Assembly: GCA_046347945.1 (NCBI GenBank)
Contig: JAXMFB010000021.1
Coordinates: forward strand, 1-64,000
DNA length: 64,000 bases
DNA from: Zeimonas sp046347945
GTDB taxonomy: Bacteria > Pseudomonadota > Gammaproteobacteria > Burkholderiales > Burkholderiaceae_E
Reading direction: 5' to 3'
Within the stretch, counting starts at the first letter, position 1, and each line of letters opens with the position of its first letter. Shown here one piece after another: positions 28,178 to 37,394 of this stretch. The notes under the pieces were generated by a model, which had not been told where the DNA came from, did no database searches, and worked only from the letters and a program-made list of their open reading frames with translations. The position numbers and the translations under genes are program-made.

Positions 28178-28974
28178 CAGGCCCCCAGCCCGAGGTCTTC
28201 GGCGAGCGGTTTCGCCTGGAAGTGGAACGCGATCGGGCCGTCGATGTCGCCCTCGAGGAACTGGCGGACGTTCGGGTCCTCCGAGGCCTTCATCTCGTCG
28301 GGGGTTCCCTGCGCGGCGATCCGCCCGCCCGCCAGCAGGAAGACGTGGTCGGCGATGGCGAAGGCGTCCTTGATATCGTGCGAGACCACGATCGACGCGC
28401 AGTCGAGCGCATCGTTGAGCCTGCGGATCAGCTGTGCGACGGTCGCCAGCGCGACCGGGTCGAGGCCTGCGAACGGCTCGTCGTACATGATCAGCGGCGG
28501 ATCGAGCGCGATCGCCCGCGCCAGCGCCACGCGCCGCGCCATGCCGCCCGAGAGCTCGGACGTGCGGAACTGCGCCGCGCCGCGCAAGCCGACCGCCTCG
28601 AGCTTCATCAGCACCAGGTCGCGGATCATCTCCTCGGGCAGGTCGGTGTGCTCGCGCAGCGGAAAGGCGACGTTCTCGAACGCGGTCAGGTCGGTGAACA
28701 GCGCGCCGAACTGGTAGAGCATGCCCATGCGTCGCCGCAGGCGATAGAGCCCATCGCGGTCGAGACGATGCACGTCCTGCCCGTCGAACACGACCGTGCC
28801 CTGCTGCGGGCGCAGTTGTCCGCCGATCAGCCGCAGGATGGTCGTCTTGCCCGAGCCGGAGCCTCCGATCAGCGCGACGACCTTTCCGCGCTCGAAACGC
28901 ATCGAGATGTCGTTCAGGATGACGCGCTTGCCGTATCCGAAACGGACCCTGTCCAGCGTGAGGAACTCTGGCAT
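28177..28974 (-). CDS. mlaF: MlaF, phospholipid ABC ATPase
   Basis: 265 residues. Walker A GGSGSGKTT, signature LSGGMARR, Walker B LIMYDEPFAGLDP, switch His in VVSHD. Typical Mla features are YQFGALFTDLTAFENVAFPL and the C-terminal FLEGDIDGPIAFHF. First gene of mlaFEDACB, which continues into the YadGH-type exporter; kdsD is divergent across 114 bp. Confidence 0.96.
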   Translation of the reverse strand: MPEFLTLDRVRFGYGKRVILNDISMRFERGKVVALIGGSGSGKTTILRLIGGQLRPQQGTVVFDGQDVHRLDRDGLYRLRRRMGMLYQFGALFTDLTAFENVAFPLREHTDLPEEMIRDLVLMKLEAVGLRGAAQFRTSELSGGMARRVALARAIALDPPLIMYDEPFAGLDPVALATVAQLIRRLNDALDCASIVVSHDIKDAFAIADHVFLLAGGRIAAQGTPDEMKASEDPNVRQFLEGDIDGPIAFHFQAKPLAEDLGLGA

Positions 28975-29075
28975 CGAGGGGTTGCCGTGAGAGGTCTGGT
29001 TTTCCGTCGAACCCGGGATTCTAAACCGGGACGACGCCGGGGCGCTGCCTCGCCTGGCCGGCGTGCCAGTCGTCA

Positions 29076-29081
29076 TATACT
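29076..29081 (+). promoter_or_regulatory. Candidate -10 box of kdsD
   Basis: TATACT sits only seven bases before the kdsD ATG, so a transcript from it would begin at or next to the start codon. The hexamer 17 bp upstream (CCTGGC) is a poor -35. Confidence 0.25.
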
Positions 29082-29088
29082 CGCGCCC

Positions 29089-30078
29089 ATGAGCCAACCG
29101 ACCGCCGTGACGCCGGAGCGACTGCTCGACCAGGCGCGCGAGGTGCTGCGCATCGAGGCCGAAGCGGTGGCGGGCCTGGCCGAACGCATCGACGCGAGCT
29201 TTGCCGACGCCTGCCGGATGATTCTCGCCTGCACCGGACGCGTCGTCGTCAGCGGCATCGGCAAGTCGGGACACGTCGCGCGCAAGATCGCGGCCACGCT
29301 CGCCTCGACCGGCACGCCGGCCTTCTTCGTGCACCCGGCCGAGGCCAGCCACGGCGACCTCGGCATGGTGACGCGCGACGACGTCTTCGTCGCGCTCTCG
29401 AACTCGGGCAGCACCGACGAGCTGCTGAAGATCGTGCCGGTGGTGAAGCGCCAGGGGGCCCGCCTCATCGCGATCACCGGCGACCGCGAATCGCCGCTCG
29501 CCCGGCTGGCCGACGTGCACCTCGACGCCGCAGTCGACCGCGAGGCCTGCCCGCTCAACCTCGCCCCCACCGCCAGCACGACGGCGACGCTGGCATTGGG
29601 CGACGCGCTGGCGGTCGCGCTGCTCGATGCGCGCGGCTTCGGGCCGATGGACTTCGCGCTGTCGCACCCGGGCGGCGCCCTGGGCCGGCGCCTGCTCACG
29701 CGCGTCGGCGACGTGATGCGATCGGGCGACACGCTCGCCACGGTGCCGACCGGGGCCCGGCTCGTCGACGCGATCCTGGAGATCACGCGCAAGCGCATGG
29801 GCATGACGGCGATCGTCGACCGCGAGGGGCGCCTCGCCGGGATCTTCACCGACGGCGACCTGCGCCGGCTCATCGAGCAGGGCCGCGACCTCCGCGGCCT
29901 GGGCATCGACGAGGTGATGACCCGCACGCCCGCGACCATCGATGCCCAGGCCCTTGCGGCCGAGGCGGTTCGGGTCATGGAAGAGCGGCGGATCAGCCAG
30001 TTGCTGGTCATCGACGCCCGGCGCCGCCTCCTCGGAGCGCTGCACATCCACGACCTGCTCACGGCGAAGGTCGTCTGA
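29089..30078 (+). CDS. kdsD: KdsD, arabinose-5-phosphate isomerase (KpsF/GutQ family)
   Basis: 329 residues: SIS sugar-isomerase domain (about 35-180, with GIGKSGHVARKIAATLASTG and SNSGSTDELL) followed by two CBS domains (about 205-329, FTDGDLRRLIEQG). It converts ribulose-5-phosphate to arabinose-5-phosphate for Kdo and thus lipopolysaccharide. ATG at 29089; the next gene, kdsC, follows without a gap. Confidence 0.96.
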   Translation: MSQPTAVTPERLLDQAREVLRIEAEAVAGLAERIDASFADACRMILACTGRVVVSGIGKSGHVARKIAATLASTGTPAFFVHPAEASHGDLGMVTRDDVFVALSNSGSTDELLKIVPVVKRQGARLIAITGDRESPLARLADVHLDAAVDREACPLNLAPTASTTATLALGDALAVALLDARGFGPMDFALSHPGGALGRRLLTRVGDVMRSGDTLATVPTGARLVDAILEITRKRMGMTAIVDREGRLAGIFTDGDLRRLIEQGRDLRGLGIDEVMTRTPATIDAQALAAEAVRVMEERRISQLLVIDARRRLLGALHIHDLLTAKVV

Positions 30079-30621
30079 ATGCACGCGACGGCTGACGCGG
30101 CGCGCCGTGCGGCACTCGTGCGCCTGGTGGCGCTCGACGTCGACGGCACGCTGACCGACGGGCGACTGTTCATCGGGCCGGGCGGCGAGGCGATGAAGGC
30201 GTTCTCGGTGCGCGACGGCTTCGGCCTCACGCTGCTGCGCGAAGCGGGCGTGAAGCTGGCGGTGATCACTGCGCGACAGTCCGCGATCGTCGAGGTGCGT
30301 GCCGCCGAACTGCGCTTCGACGAGGTGCGACAGGGGGTGAAGGACAAGGCCGCCGCGTTGCGCGAGATCTGCGACCGGTTCGGCCTCGCGGCCCGGCACG
30401 CGGCCTACGTGGGCGACGACTGGCCCGACCTTCGCGCGATGGCGCTGGCCGGCCTGGCGGCCAGCGTGGCCGACGCGCCCGCGGCCGTGCGCGAGCGCGC
30501 GCACTGGGTGTCCCATGCGGCAGCCGGCCGGGGCGCGGTGCGCGAGTTCGCCGAGTTCGTGCTGCAGTCGCAGCAGCGCCTCGACGCGGCGCTGGCACGC
30601 TACGCAGGCGACGTGCCGTGA
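30079..30621 (+). CDS. kdsC: KdsC, Kdo-8-phosphate phosphatase
   Basis: 180 residues, C0-type HAD phosphatase with nucleophile D20 and general acid D22 in LDVDGTLTDG; VITARQS, KDKAAAL and YVGDDWPDL supply motifs two to four. It dephosphorylates Kdo-8-phosphate. Its ATG abuts the kdsD stop, and its stop overlaps the lptC start. Confidence 0.96.
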   Translation: MHATADAARRAALVRLVALDVDGTLTDGRLFIGPGGEAMKAFSVRDGFGLTLLREAGVKLAVITARQSAIVEVRAAELRFDEVRQGVKDKAAALREICDRFGLAARHAAYVGDDWPDLRAMALAGLAASVADAPAAVRERAHWVSHAAAGRGAVREFAEFVLQSQQRLDAALARYAGDVP

Positions 30622-31214
30622 CGCCGCGCGTATACGACCGGCTCGCGGCCGGCATGTCGCTGGCGCTGCTGCTGACGCTGGCCGCCGGCACCTATTTCCT
30701 CGCGCAGATGTCGTTGCGCGAAACCGGCCCGGCCGTCGCCCGTGACGTCGCGCACGAACCCGACTACTTCGTCGAGGACCTGGTCTTCACGCGCATCAAC
30801 ACCCGCGGCGAGCCGGTGTTCCGGGTCTCGGCGGAGCGGATGCTGCACTACCCCGACGACCAGTCGAGCACGTTCGACAGGCCGGTGATGGTCAGCCTGG
30901 ACCCCGCGAATCCGCGAGTCACGCTGCGCGCCGACCGGGGCCGCACGAGCGCCGAGGGCGAAGAGACCGTTCTGAGCGGCAACGTGGTGATGGTGCGCGA
31001 CGCCTCCGCGAGCGAGCCGGCGATGACGATCCGCACCGAAAGCGCCACCATCTACAGCGAGACCGAGATCGCCCGAACCGACCAGCCGGTGCGCATCGAG
31101 CGTGGCGCCTCCGTCTTGACTGGCGTCGGCATGGAATTCAATAATGCGGCCCGCTCATTGCGGGTCGATTCCCGGGTGCAGCTCACCTGGCAGCCGCCGC
31201 CACCAACCCGCTGA
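30618..31214 (+). CDS. lptC: LptC, inner-membrane LPS-transport protein
   Basis: 198 residues: a single N-terminal membrane anchor (about 13-31, MSLALLLTLAAGTYFLAQM) and a periplasmic beta-jellyroll with repeated short strands (VSAERMLHYPDDQSSTFDRP). It passes lipopolysaccharide from LptB2FG to LptA. GTG start overlapping kdsC by four bases. Confidence 0.93.
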   Translation: MTPRVYDRLAAGMSLALLLTLAAGTYFLAQMSLRETGPAVARDVAHEPDYFVEDLVFTRINTRGEPVFRVSAERMLHYPDDQSSTFDRPVMVSLDPANPRVTLRADRGRTSAEGEETVLSGNVVMVRDASASEPAMTIRTESATIYSETEIARTDQPVRIERGASVLTGVGMEFNNAARSLRVDSRVQLTWQPPPPTR

Positions 31215-31216
31215 CC

Positions 31217-31882
31217 ATGCGCGCGTTCCCCGCCCCCCTGACCCTGCCCCGGGCACGCCGGCGCGCGTCGGCGCGCGTGGTGCTGTGGCTGGCGCTCTCG
31301 GCATGCTTCCCGGCGCTGGCGCTGGCCGAAAAGGCCGACCGCAACAAGCCGATCAACGTCGAAGCCGACCGGATGCAGTACGACGATCTGAAGCAGATCA
31401 ACGTCTTCACCGGCAACGTGGTGCTCACCAAGGGAACCATCCTCCTTCGCGCCGACCGGCTGGTGATCCGCCAGGATCCCGAGGGCTATCAGTACGGCAC
31501 TGCCACCGGCAACCTCGCGTTCTTCCGGCAAAAGCGCGAGGGCGTCGACCAGTTCGTCGAGGGCCAGGCGCGCCAGATCGATTACGACGGCAAGCGCGAG
31601 ACGTTCCGGCTGCAGCAGCAGGCGATGATGCGCCGTACCGAGAACGAGCGCGTCGTCGACGAGGTGCACGGCAGCGACATCCTCTACGAGAGCCGCAACG
31701 AGTTCTTCACCGTCGAGGGCACCAGTGGCACGGCAGCGACGCCGGGCAACCCGGCCGGGCGCGTGCGGGTCATCATCCAGCCGCGCGACGTCGCGCCGGC
31801 CGCGCCGCCCGCCCCGGGAGAGGCAACACCCCTGAAGCCCGCCGAACAGCTGGCGCCGCCACGCGGGAGCTCGTCGCGTTGA
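31217..31882 (+). CDS. lptA: LptA, periplasmic LPS-transport protein
   Basis: 221 residues with a cleavable signal ending near ALALAEK. The mature start DRNKPINVEADRMQYDDL and the later FTGNVVLTKGTILLRADRL are the OstA/LptA fold that stacks into the periplasmic bridge. The last 35 residues are a Pro/Ala tail. Two bases separate it from lptC, and its stop shares a base with the lptB start. Confidence 0.95.
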   Translation: MRAFPAPLTLPRARRRASARVVLWLALSACFPALALAEKADRNKPINVEADRMQYDDLKQINVFTGNVVLTKGTILLRADRLVIRQDPEGYQYGTATGNLAFFRQKREGVDQFVEGQARQIDYDGKRETFRLQQQAMMRRTENERVVDEVHGSDILYESRNEFFTVEGTSGTAATPGNPAGRVRVIIQPRDVAPAAPPAPGEATPLKPAEQLAPPRGSSSR

Positions 31883-32658
31883 TGGCGAATCGCGCGTCGA
31901 GCGCCGCGGGGCGCAGCGACAGCCGGCTGACGGTCCGGAACCTGATGAAGGCGTACCACGGCCGCAAGGTCGTGCAGGACGTCTCGCTCGATGTCGCCAG
32001 CGGCGAGGTGGTCGGCCTGCTCGGCCCGAATGGTGCCGGCAAGACCACCTGCTTCTACATGATCGTCGGGCTGGTGCCCTCCGACGGGGGTTCGATCGAA
32101 CTCGACGGCGTGCCGATCGGCCGGTTGCCGATCCACCGCCGCGCCCGGCTGGGGCTGTCGTACCTGCCGCAGGAAGCTTCGGTGTTCCGCAAGCTGAGCG
32201 TGGAGGAGAACATCGTCGCGGTGCTCGAGTTGCAGACCGACGGGCGCGGGCGGCCGCTCTCGCGCGGCGAGATCGAGCAGCGGCTGGAGTCCCTGCTGAC
32301 CGAGTTGCAGATCGAGCAGATCCGATCGAATACCGCGCAGTCACTGTCGGGCGGCGAGCGGCGCCGCGTCGAGATCGCGCGCGCGCTCGCCGGCTCGCCG
32401 CGATTCATCCTGCTCGACGAGCCGTTCGCTGGGGTCGACCCCATCGCGGTGATCGAAATCCAGCGAATCGTGCGGTTTCTCAAGGACCGGCGCATCGGCG
32501 TGTTGATCACCGACCACAACGTGCGCGAAACGCTTGGCATCTGCGACCGGGCGTATATCATCAGGGCTGGTACCGTTCTTGCTTCCGGTCGGCCGGACGA
32601 GGTCGTCCAGAACGAAGACGTCCGCCGCTATTACCTCGGCGAGCACTTCTCGATGTAG
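31882..32658 (+). CDS. lptB: LptB, LPS-export ABC ATPase
   Basis: 258 residues. Walker A GPNGAGKTT, LptB-specific SYLPQEASVFRKLSVEENI, signature LSGGERRR, Walker B ILLDEPFAGVDP, switch His ITDHNVRETL. It powers lipopolysaccharide extraction with LptF and LptG, which are not in the window. ATG overlaps the lptA stop by one base (TGATG). Confidence 0.97.
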   Translation: MANRASSAAGRSDSRLTVRNLMKAYHGRKVVQDVSLDVASGEVVGLLGPNGAGKTTCFYMIVGLVPSDGGSIELDGVPIGRLPIHRRARLGLSYLPQEASVFRKLSVEENIVAVLELQTDGRGRPLSRGEIEQRLESLLTELQIEQIRSNTAQSLSGGERRRVEIARALAGSPRFILLDEPFAGVDPIAVIEIQRIVRFLKDRRIGVLITDHNVRETLGICDRAYIIRAGTVLASGRPDEVVQNEDVRRYYLGEHFSM

Positions 32659-32715
32659 CGCGACACGGCCCGGTCGCGCGCCGCCACCGAAGCGGATGCA
32701 GTACCCGGACAACCG

Positions 32716-34224
32716 ATGAAACCGTCGCTCCAGCTCAGACTCACGCCGCAGCTCGCGCTGACGCCGCAGCTGCAACAGTCGATCCGGCTGCTGCAGCTGT
32801 CGACGCTGGAGCTGAACCAGGAGCTCGAGCAGGCACTGTCCGAAAACCCCCTGCTCGAGCGGCTCGACGACCCCCTCGCCGAATGCGTGCGCATCGCCCC
32901 GAACGGCGGGCTCGACGACGGGCGGCCCGGCGCAGGCCCGGCCACGCCCGAGGCATCGCCCGGATCGAGCGACGAGCGGGGACAGGACGATTTCCCGACG
33001 GCGAACGGGGTCGGCGAAGGCGAGCCCGAGGGCGCATGGGACGCCGCCGACTCCCACGGCACCGACTGGAGTGGCGAAGGCGCGCCGCGCGGTGAAGGCG
33101 ACGAGCGCGACTATCCGCAACTCGCGGCCGCCCGGGCGTCGCTTCGCGACCACCTCGCCGAGCAGCTCGCCGGCATGCAGTGCACGCGGCGCGACCGCGC
33201 GCTGGTGCAGACGCTGATCGGCGCCCTCGACGACGACGGCTACCTCGATTCTTCGCTCGAGGAGATCGTCGAGCTGCTGCCCGCGGCGCTCGCCGTCGAA
33301 ACCGGTGAACTGGCGACCGCGCTCAAGCTGCTGCAGAGCCTCGACCCCATCGGGGTCGGCGCGCGCGACCTGCGCGAATGCCTGCTGCTGCAGATCGACC
33401 GCGGCGAAGCCGCGCGCAGCCACGCGCCCGAGGTCGTGCGGATCGCGCGCGCCATCGTCGACGAACACCTGCCGGCGCTCGCCGCGCACGATTTCTCCAG
33501 GCTGCGGCGCGCCCTGCGCTGCGACGACGAAGCGCTGCGCGACGCTCACGCACTGATCCGGCGCCTGGAGCCGCGGCCCGGCACTGCATTCGGCGGCGGC
33601 GAGGCGGGCTACGTCGTTCCTGACGTCATCGTCCGGCGCAGCCGCAACGGCTGGGTGGCGACGCTCAACGCCGACGTCCTCCCCAAGCTGCGGATCAACG
33701 ACGCCTACGCCCAGATCCTGAAACGCAATCGCGGGGGCAACGGGGGCCTCGCCGGGCAACTCCAGGAAGCCCGCTGGCTGATCAAGAACGTGCAGCAGCG
33801 GTTCGACACGATCCTGCGGGTGGCCCAGGCGATCGTCGATCGCCAGCGGGCCTATTTTTCGCACGGCGCGGTGGCGATGCGCCCGCTCGTGCTACGCGAG
33901 ATCGCCGATGCGCTGGGCTTGCACGAATCGACCGTGTCTCGGGTCACCACGCAGAAGTATATGCTTACACCGTTCGGGATCGTCGAGCTCAAGTACTTTT
34001 TCGGCAGCCACGTGGCGACCGACAGCGGCGGCTCTGCCTCGAGCACCGCCATCCGCGCGCTGATGAAGGAACTGTTCGCCGGCGAAGATCCCGCGCAGCC
34101 GCTGTCCGACGGCCACGTCGCCGAGTTGCTCGCCGGGCAGGGCTTCGTGGTGGCGCGGCGCACGGTCGCCAAGTACCGCGAAGCGCTGCGGATCCCGCCG
34201 GTCGCCCAGCGCCGGACGCTCTGA
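32716..34224 (+). CDS. rpoN: RpoN, RNA polymerase sigma-54
   Basis: 502 residues. Region I is the Gln/Leu-rich N-terminus (LQLRLTPQLALTPQLQQSIR), region II an acidic Gly/Asp/Glu stretch (about 65-130), region III the core-binding domain, and then the HTH (LGLHESTVSRVTTQKYM) and the RpoN box ARRTVAKYREAL near the C-terminus. It directs transcription from -24/-12 promoters with enhancer-binding activators. It lies 57 bp after lptB. Confidence 0.97.
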   Translation: MKPSLQLRLTPQLALTPQLQQSIRLLQLSTLELNQELEQALSENPLLERLDDPLAECVRIAPNGGLDDGRPGAGPATPEASPGSSDERGQDDFPTANGVGEGEPEGAWDAADSHGTDWSGEGAPRGEGDERDYPQLAAARASLRDHLAEQLAGMQCTRRDRALVQTLIGALDDDGYLDSSLEEIVELLPAALAVETGELATALKLLQSLDPIGVGARDLRECLLLQIDRGEAARSHAPEVVRIARAIVDEHLPALAAHDFSRLRRALRCDDEALRDAHALIRRLEPRPGTAFGGGEAGYVVPDVIVRRSRNGWVATLNADVLPKLRINDAYAQILKRNRGGNGGLAGQLQEARWLIKNVQQRFDTILRVAQAIVDRQRAYFSHGAVAMRPLVLREIADALGLHESTVSRVTTQKYMLTPFGIVELKYFFGSHVATDSGGSASSTAIRALMKELFAGEDPAQPLSDGHVAELLAGQGFVVARRTVAKYREALRIPPVAQRRTL

Positions 34225-34301
34225 GGCGAATGCCGTGCCGCCCCTTGCGCCGCCCCGAGTTCCGGTTGTCGCGGCTTCTTGTTGCAACGCCGCAATTAGA
34301 G

Positions 34302-34330
34302 CTTTCATTCAGCAGCACCATCGATATAAT
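34302..34330 (+). promoter_or_regulatory. Sigma-70-like promoter ahead of ptsN
   Basis: A consensus TATAAT at 34325-34330 follows CTTTCA (34302-34307) at 17-bp spacing, inside an A/T-rich patch that is rare in this DNA. Start predicted near 34337, about 74 bases before the chosen ptsN ATG. Confidence 0.55.
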
Positions 34331-34410
34331 CTGCCCAGTTTTCGAGTTCCCCTCGGGGGTTCACTTTCATGCTGCAAAGCGCCAGGCAGGCTCCCACGGG
34401 GGTCGTCGCG

Positions 34411-34881
34411 ATGAACCGCCTCTCCAGGCTGCTGGCCCCCACCAACGTGGTGCTCGACCTGTCGGTCACCAGCAAGAAGCGCCTGTTCGAGCAGGTCGGG
34501 CTGCTGTTCGAGAACAACCACGGAATCGAGCGCAGCAAGGTGTTCGACTCGCTGTTCGCGCGCGAGCGACTCGGGTCGACGGGGCTCGGCGAAGGCGTCG
34601 CCATCCCTCATGGCCGGATCAAGGGCCTGAACGAGGCGCTGGCGGCGGTCGTCCGGCTGGCCGAGCCGATCGCGTTCGACGCGCCCGACGGCAAGCCCGT
34701 GAGCCTGCTGGTGTTCCTGCTGGTTCCCGAAGCGGCCACCGAAGAGCACCTCGAATTGCTGTCCGAACTGGCCGAGTTGCTGTCGGACGCCTCGATTCGC
34801 GATTCGATGGCCACCTGCAACGATCCCGTGCAGATGCACCGGATCCTCACCACCTGGGGACCTTTCCGCCCCGCGGCCTGA
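34411..34881 (+). CDS. ptsN: PtsN, EIIA-Ntr of the nitrogen phosphotransferase system
   Basis: 156 residues. The phosphorylated His67 is in AIPHGRIKG, and ERLGSTGLGEGV precedes it, as in all EIIA-Ntr proteins. Phosphorylation state controls potassium transport and other processes. I chose the ATG at 34411 (MNRLSRLLAPTNVVLDLSVT) because relatives start there and CGGGGG lies eight bases upstream; an ATG at 34369 would add 14 residues. Own promoter, so rpoN and ptsN may be separately expressed. Confidence 0.93.
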   Translation: MNRLSRLLAPTNVVLDLSVTSKKRLFEQVGLLFENNHGIERSKVFDSLFARERLGSTGLGEGVAIPHGRIKGLNEALAAVVRLAEPIAFDAPDGKPVSLLVFLLVPEAATEEHLELLSELAELLSDASIRDSMATCNDPVQMHRILTTWGPFRPAA

Positions 34882-34958
34882 GGGTCGCCTGCCCGCGCAA
34901 GCGCAGGTCCGGACACGACGATCGCTGCGCTCGCCGCACGGGGCTGTATGCTTGACGC

Positions 34959-35888
34959 ATGAGCGTCACCGTCCGCACCCTCTACGAGCAGAACCGCGAG
35001 CAGCTGCAACTGCGGTGGCTGACCGGCGAAGCCGGCGCCGATCGCGACGCCGCCCCGGGGTCGACCGAGCCGGCCGACCTCGTCGGCTACCTGAACCTGA
35101 TCCATCCGAACCGCATCCACGTCTTCGGGCATGCGGAATTCGCGTACACCGGCCGCATCGGCGCGCCGCGCCGCGCCGCGCTCAATGAGGATCTCGTCGC
35201 GGGCCACCCGCCCGCGGTGATCGTCGCCGACGGGCTCGACCCGCCCGCCGACCTGCTCGAGCGCGCATCGGCCAACGGCCTGCCGATGCTCGGCACGCCG
35301 CTTCCCGCGGCGCGCATCATCGAGTTCCTGCGCGTCTACCTGACCAAGGCGATCGCGAAGACCTGCTCGATGCACGGCGTGCTGATGGACGTGCTGGGAA
35401 TGGGCGTACTGATCTCGGGCGAGTCCGGGCTGGGCAAGAGCGAACTCGCGCTCGAGCTGATCAGCCGCGGCCACGGACTGGTGGCCGACGACGTGGTCGA
35501 GTTCGCGCGGATCGCACCGCACGCGATCGAAGGCCGCTGCCCGCCGTTGCTGCGCGACCTGCTCGAAGTGAGGGGGCTCGGCCTGCTCGACATCCGCACG
35601 ATCTTCGGCGAGACGGCCGTGCGTCGCAAGATGACCCTCAAGCTGATCGTGCACCTGGTCCGCCGCAGCACGATGGACGACGCCTACCAGCGCCTGCCGC
35701 TCGAGGCGCTGACCGAGGACGTGCTCGGCCTGGCGATACCGAAAGTGGTGATTCCCGTCGCGGCTGGCCGCAACCTCGCGGTACTCACCGAGGCCGCGGT
35801 GCGCAGCACCGTCCTGCAGTTGCGCGGCTTCGACACCACCGGCGAGTTCCTCGCGCGCCAGCGCAAGCTGATCGAGTCGCAGGCCTAG
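34959..35888 (+). CDS. hprK: HPr kinase/phosphorylase
   Basis: 309 residues. Walker A GESGLGKSE (about 154-162), catalytic Asp in LVADDVVEFAR, and the HprK signature EVRGLGLLDIRTIFGETAV. It phosphorylates or dephosphorylates HPr on Ser. Betaproteobacteria carry it beside ptsN; the general PTS partners are not in the window. Confidence 0.96.
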   Translation: MSVTVRTLYEQNREQLQLRWLTGEAGADRDAAPGSTEPADLVGYLNLIHPNRIHVFGHAEFAYTGRIGAPRRAALNEDLVAGHPPAVIVADGLDPPADLLERASANGLPMLGTPLPAARIIEFLRVYLTKAIAKTCSMHGVLMDVLGMGVLISGESGLGKSELALELISRGHGLVADDVVEFARIAPHAIEGRCPPLLRDLLEVRGLGLLDIRTIFGETAVRRKMTLKLIVHLVRRSTMDDAYQRLPLEALTEDVLGLAIPKVVIPVAAGRNLAVLTEAAVRSTVLQLRGFDTTGEFLARQRKLIESQA

Positions 35889-35892
35889 CGCG

Positions 35893-36771
35893 ATGCGCGT
35901 CGTGCTCGTCACCGGCATCTCGGGCTCGGGCAAGTCGATCGCGATCAACGTGCTCGAGGACGACGGCTATTTCTGCATCGACAACCTGCCGATCCGCTTC
36001 CTGCACGAAGTGATCACCTCGCTGCGCGAGGCCGGCCACGAGAAGGTGGCCGTGTCGGTCGACGCGCGCAGCGGCGAGTCGGTGGGCGACCTGCGCGAGA
36101 TCGCCAGCGGCCTGGGGCGCTACGGGCACGACGTCAAGATCATCTTCCTGAACGCGCGCACCGACACGCTGGTGCAGCGCTATTCCGAGACCCGGCGGCG
36201 GCACCCGATGGCGCTGCGCAGCGGCGCCGATGCCGCAGCGGCGCCGACACTGGTCGAGTCGATCGAGCGCGAGCGCGAGCTGATGTCGGCGCTCGAGGAC
36301 ATCGGCGTGTCGCTCGACACCAGCGACCTGCACCCGAACGTGCTGCGCAGCTGGGTCCGCGACGTGGTCGGCACCGAACGCGCGCCGCTCACGCTGCTGT
36401 TCGAGTCGTTCGCGTACAAGCACGGGGTGCCGCTCGACGCAGACCTGGTGTTCGACGTGCGCTGCCTGCCCAATCCGTACTACACATCGGAGCTGCGTCC
36501 GCTCACGGGGCTCGACGCGCCCGTTGCCGAATACCTGCAGTCGATCCCGTCCGTGCAGCGGATGATCGACCACATCGGCACCTTCCTGCATTCCTGGCTG
36601 CCGCACTACATCCTGGAGAACCGCAGCTACCTGACCGTGGCGATCGGCTGCACTGGCGGCCAGCACCGCTCGGTCTACTGCGTCGAGGAGCTCGCGCGGC
36701 GGTTTCGCCGGATCGAGCACGTGCTGGTGCGCCATCGCGCGCTCGCCACGCGCGGCAGCGCGCACGCCTGA
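35893..36771 (+). CDS. rapZ: RapZ, RNase adapter / nucleotide-binding protein
   Basis: 292 residues. Walker A GISGSGKS (8-15), C-terminal GCTGGQHRSVYCVEELARRF, and the tail VRHRALATRG. In E. coli it binds GlmZ/GlmY small RNAs and steers RNase E to control glucosamine-6-phosphate synthase; whether that holds here is unknown. Four bases separate it from hprK. Confidence 0.95.
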   Translation: MRVVLVTGISGSGKSIAINVLEDDGYFCIDNLPIRFLHEVITSLREAGHEKVAVSVDARSGESVGDLREIASGLGRYGHDVKIIFLNARTDTLVQRYSETRRRHPMALRSGADAAAAPTLVESIERERELMSALEDIGVSLDTSDLHPNVLRSWVRDVVGTERAPLTLLFESFAYKHGVPLDADLVFDVRCLPNPYYTSELRPLTGLDAPVAEYLQSIPSVQRMIDHIGTFLHSWLPHYILENRSYLTVAIGCTGGQHRSVYCVEELARRFRRIEHVLVRHRALATRGSAHA

Positions 36772-36788
36772 ATCGCGTCGCAGGCGCC

Positions 36789-37394
36789 GTGGTTCGCGAA
36801 CTCGCGATCTTCCCGCTCGGCACCGTGCTGTTTCCCGGCGGAGTGCTGCCGCTGCGCGTGTTCGAGGCGCGCTACCTCGATCTCGTCCGCGAGTGCACCG
36901 CCGCCGACGCGCCGTTCGGGGTGTGCCTGATCACCGAGGGCAGCGAGGTCGGCGAGGCCGCCCGGCACGAGGCGGTCGGCTGCACCGCCCACATCGTCGA
37001 CTTCGACATGAAGGACACCGGCGTGCTCGAGTTGCGCACCGTCGGCGGGCAGCGCTTCAGGGTGCTCGAGCGTCGCGTCGGCAAGGACCGCCTGATCCGC
37101 GCCGACGTCGAGATGATCGACGCCGACGACCCCGCGGCGGTCCCCGAAGCGTTCGCCGCCTGCGCATCGCTCCTGCGACGCCTGGTCGACGACCTGGTCG
37201 CGCGCGAGCCCGATCCGATGCGGCAGATGATCGCCGCCCCATACGCCTTCGACTCCGCGGCCTGGGTCGGCAACCGGCTGTGCGAATTCCTGCCGATCCC
37301 GCCGCGCGCGCGCCAGAAGCTGATGGAACTCGAGGACGCGCCTACCCGCCTGTCGCTGATCCACCAGTACCTGCAGCAGCACCGGGTGATCTGA
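36789..37394 (+). CDS. Lon N-terminal (substrate-binding) domain protein
   Basis: 201 residues, GTG start. It consists only of the PUA-like Lon N-terminal domain: LAIFPLGTVLFPGGVLPLRV and FEARYLDLVREC are the signature, with no ATPase or protease part. Stand-alone proteins of this type are common in proteobacteria; their function is unknown, with protein binding suggested. It is the last plus-strand gene of the run and its final 53 bp overlap mutY coming the other way. Confidence 0.9.
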   Translation: MVRELAIFPLGTVLFPGGVLPLRVFEARYLDLVRECTAADAPFGVCLITEGSEVGEAARHEAVGCTAHIVDFDMKDTGVLELRTVGGQRFRVLERRVGKDRLIRADVEMIDADDPAAVPEAFAACASLLRRLVDDLVAREPDPMRQMIAAPYAFDSAAWVGNRLCEFLPIPPRARQKLMELEDAPTRLSLIHQYLQQHRVI

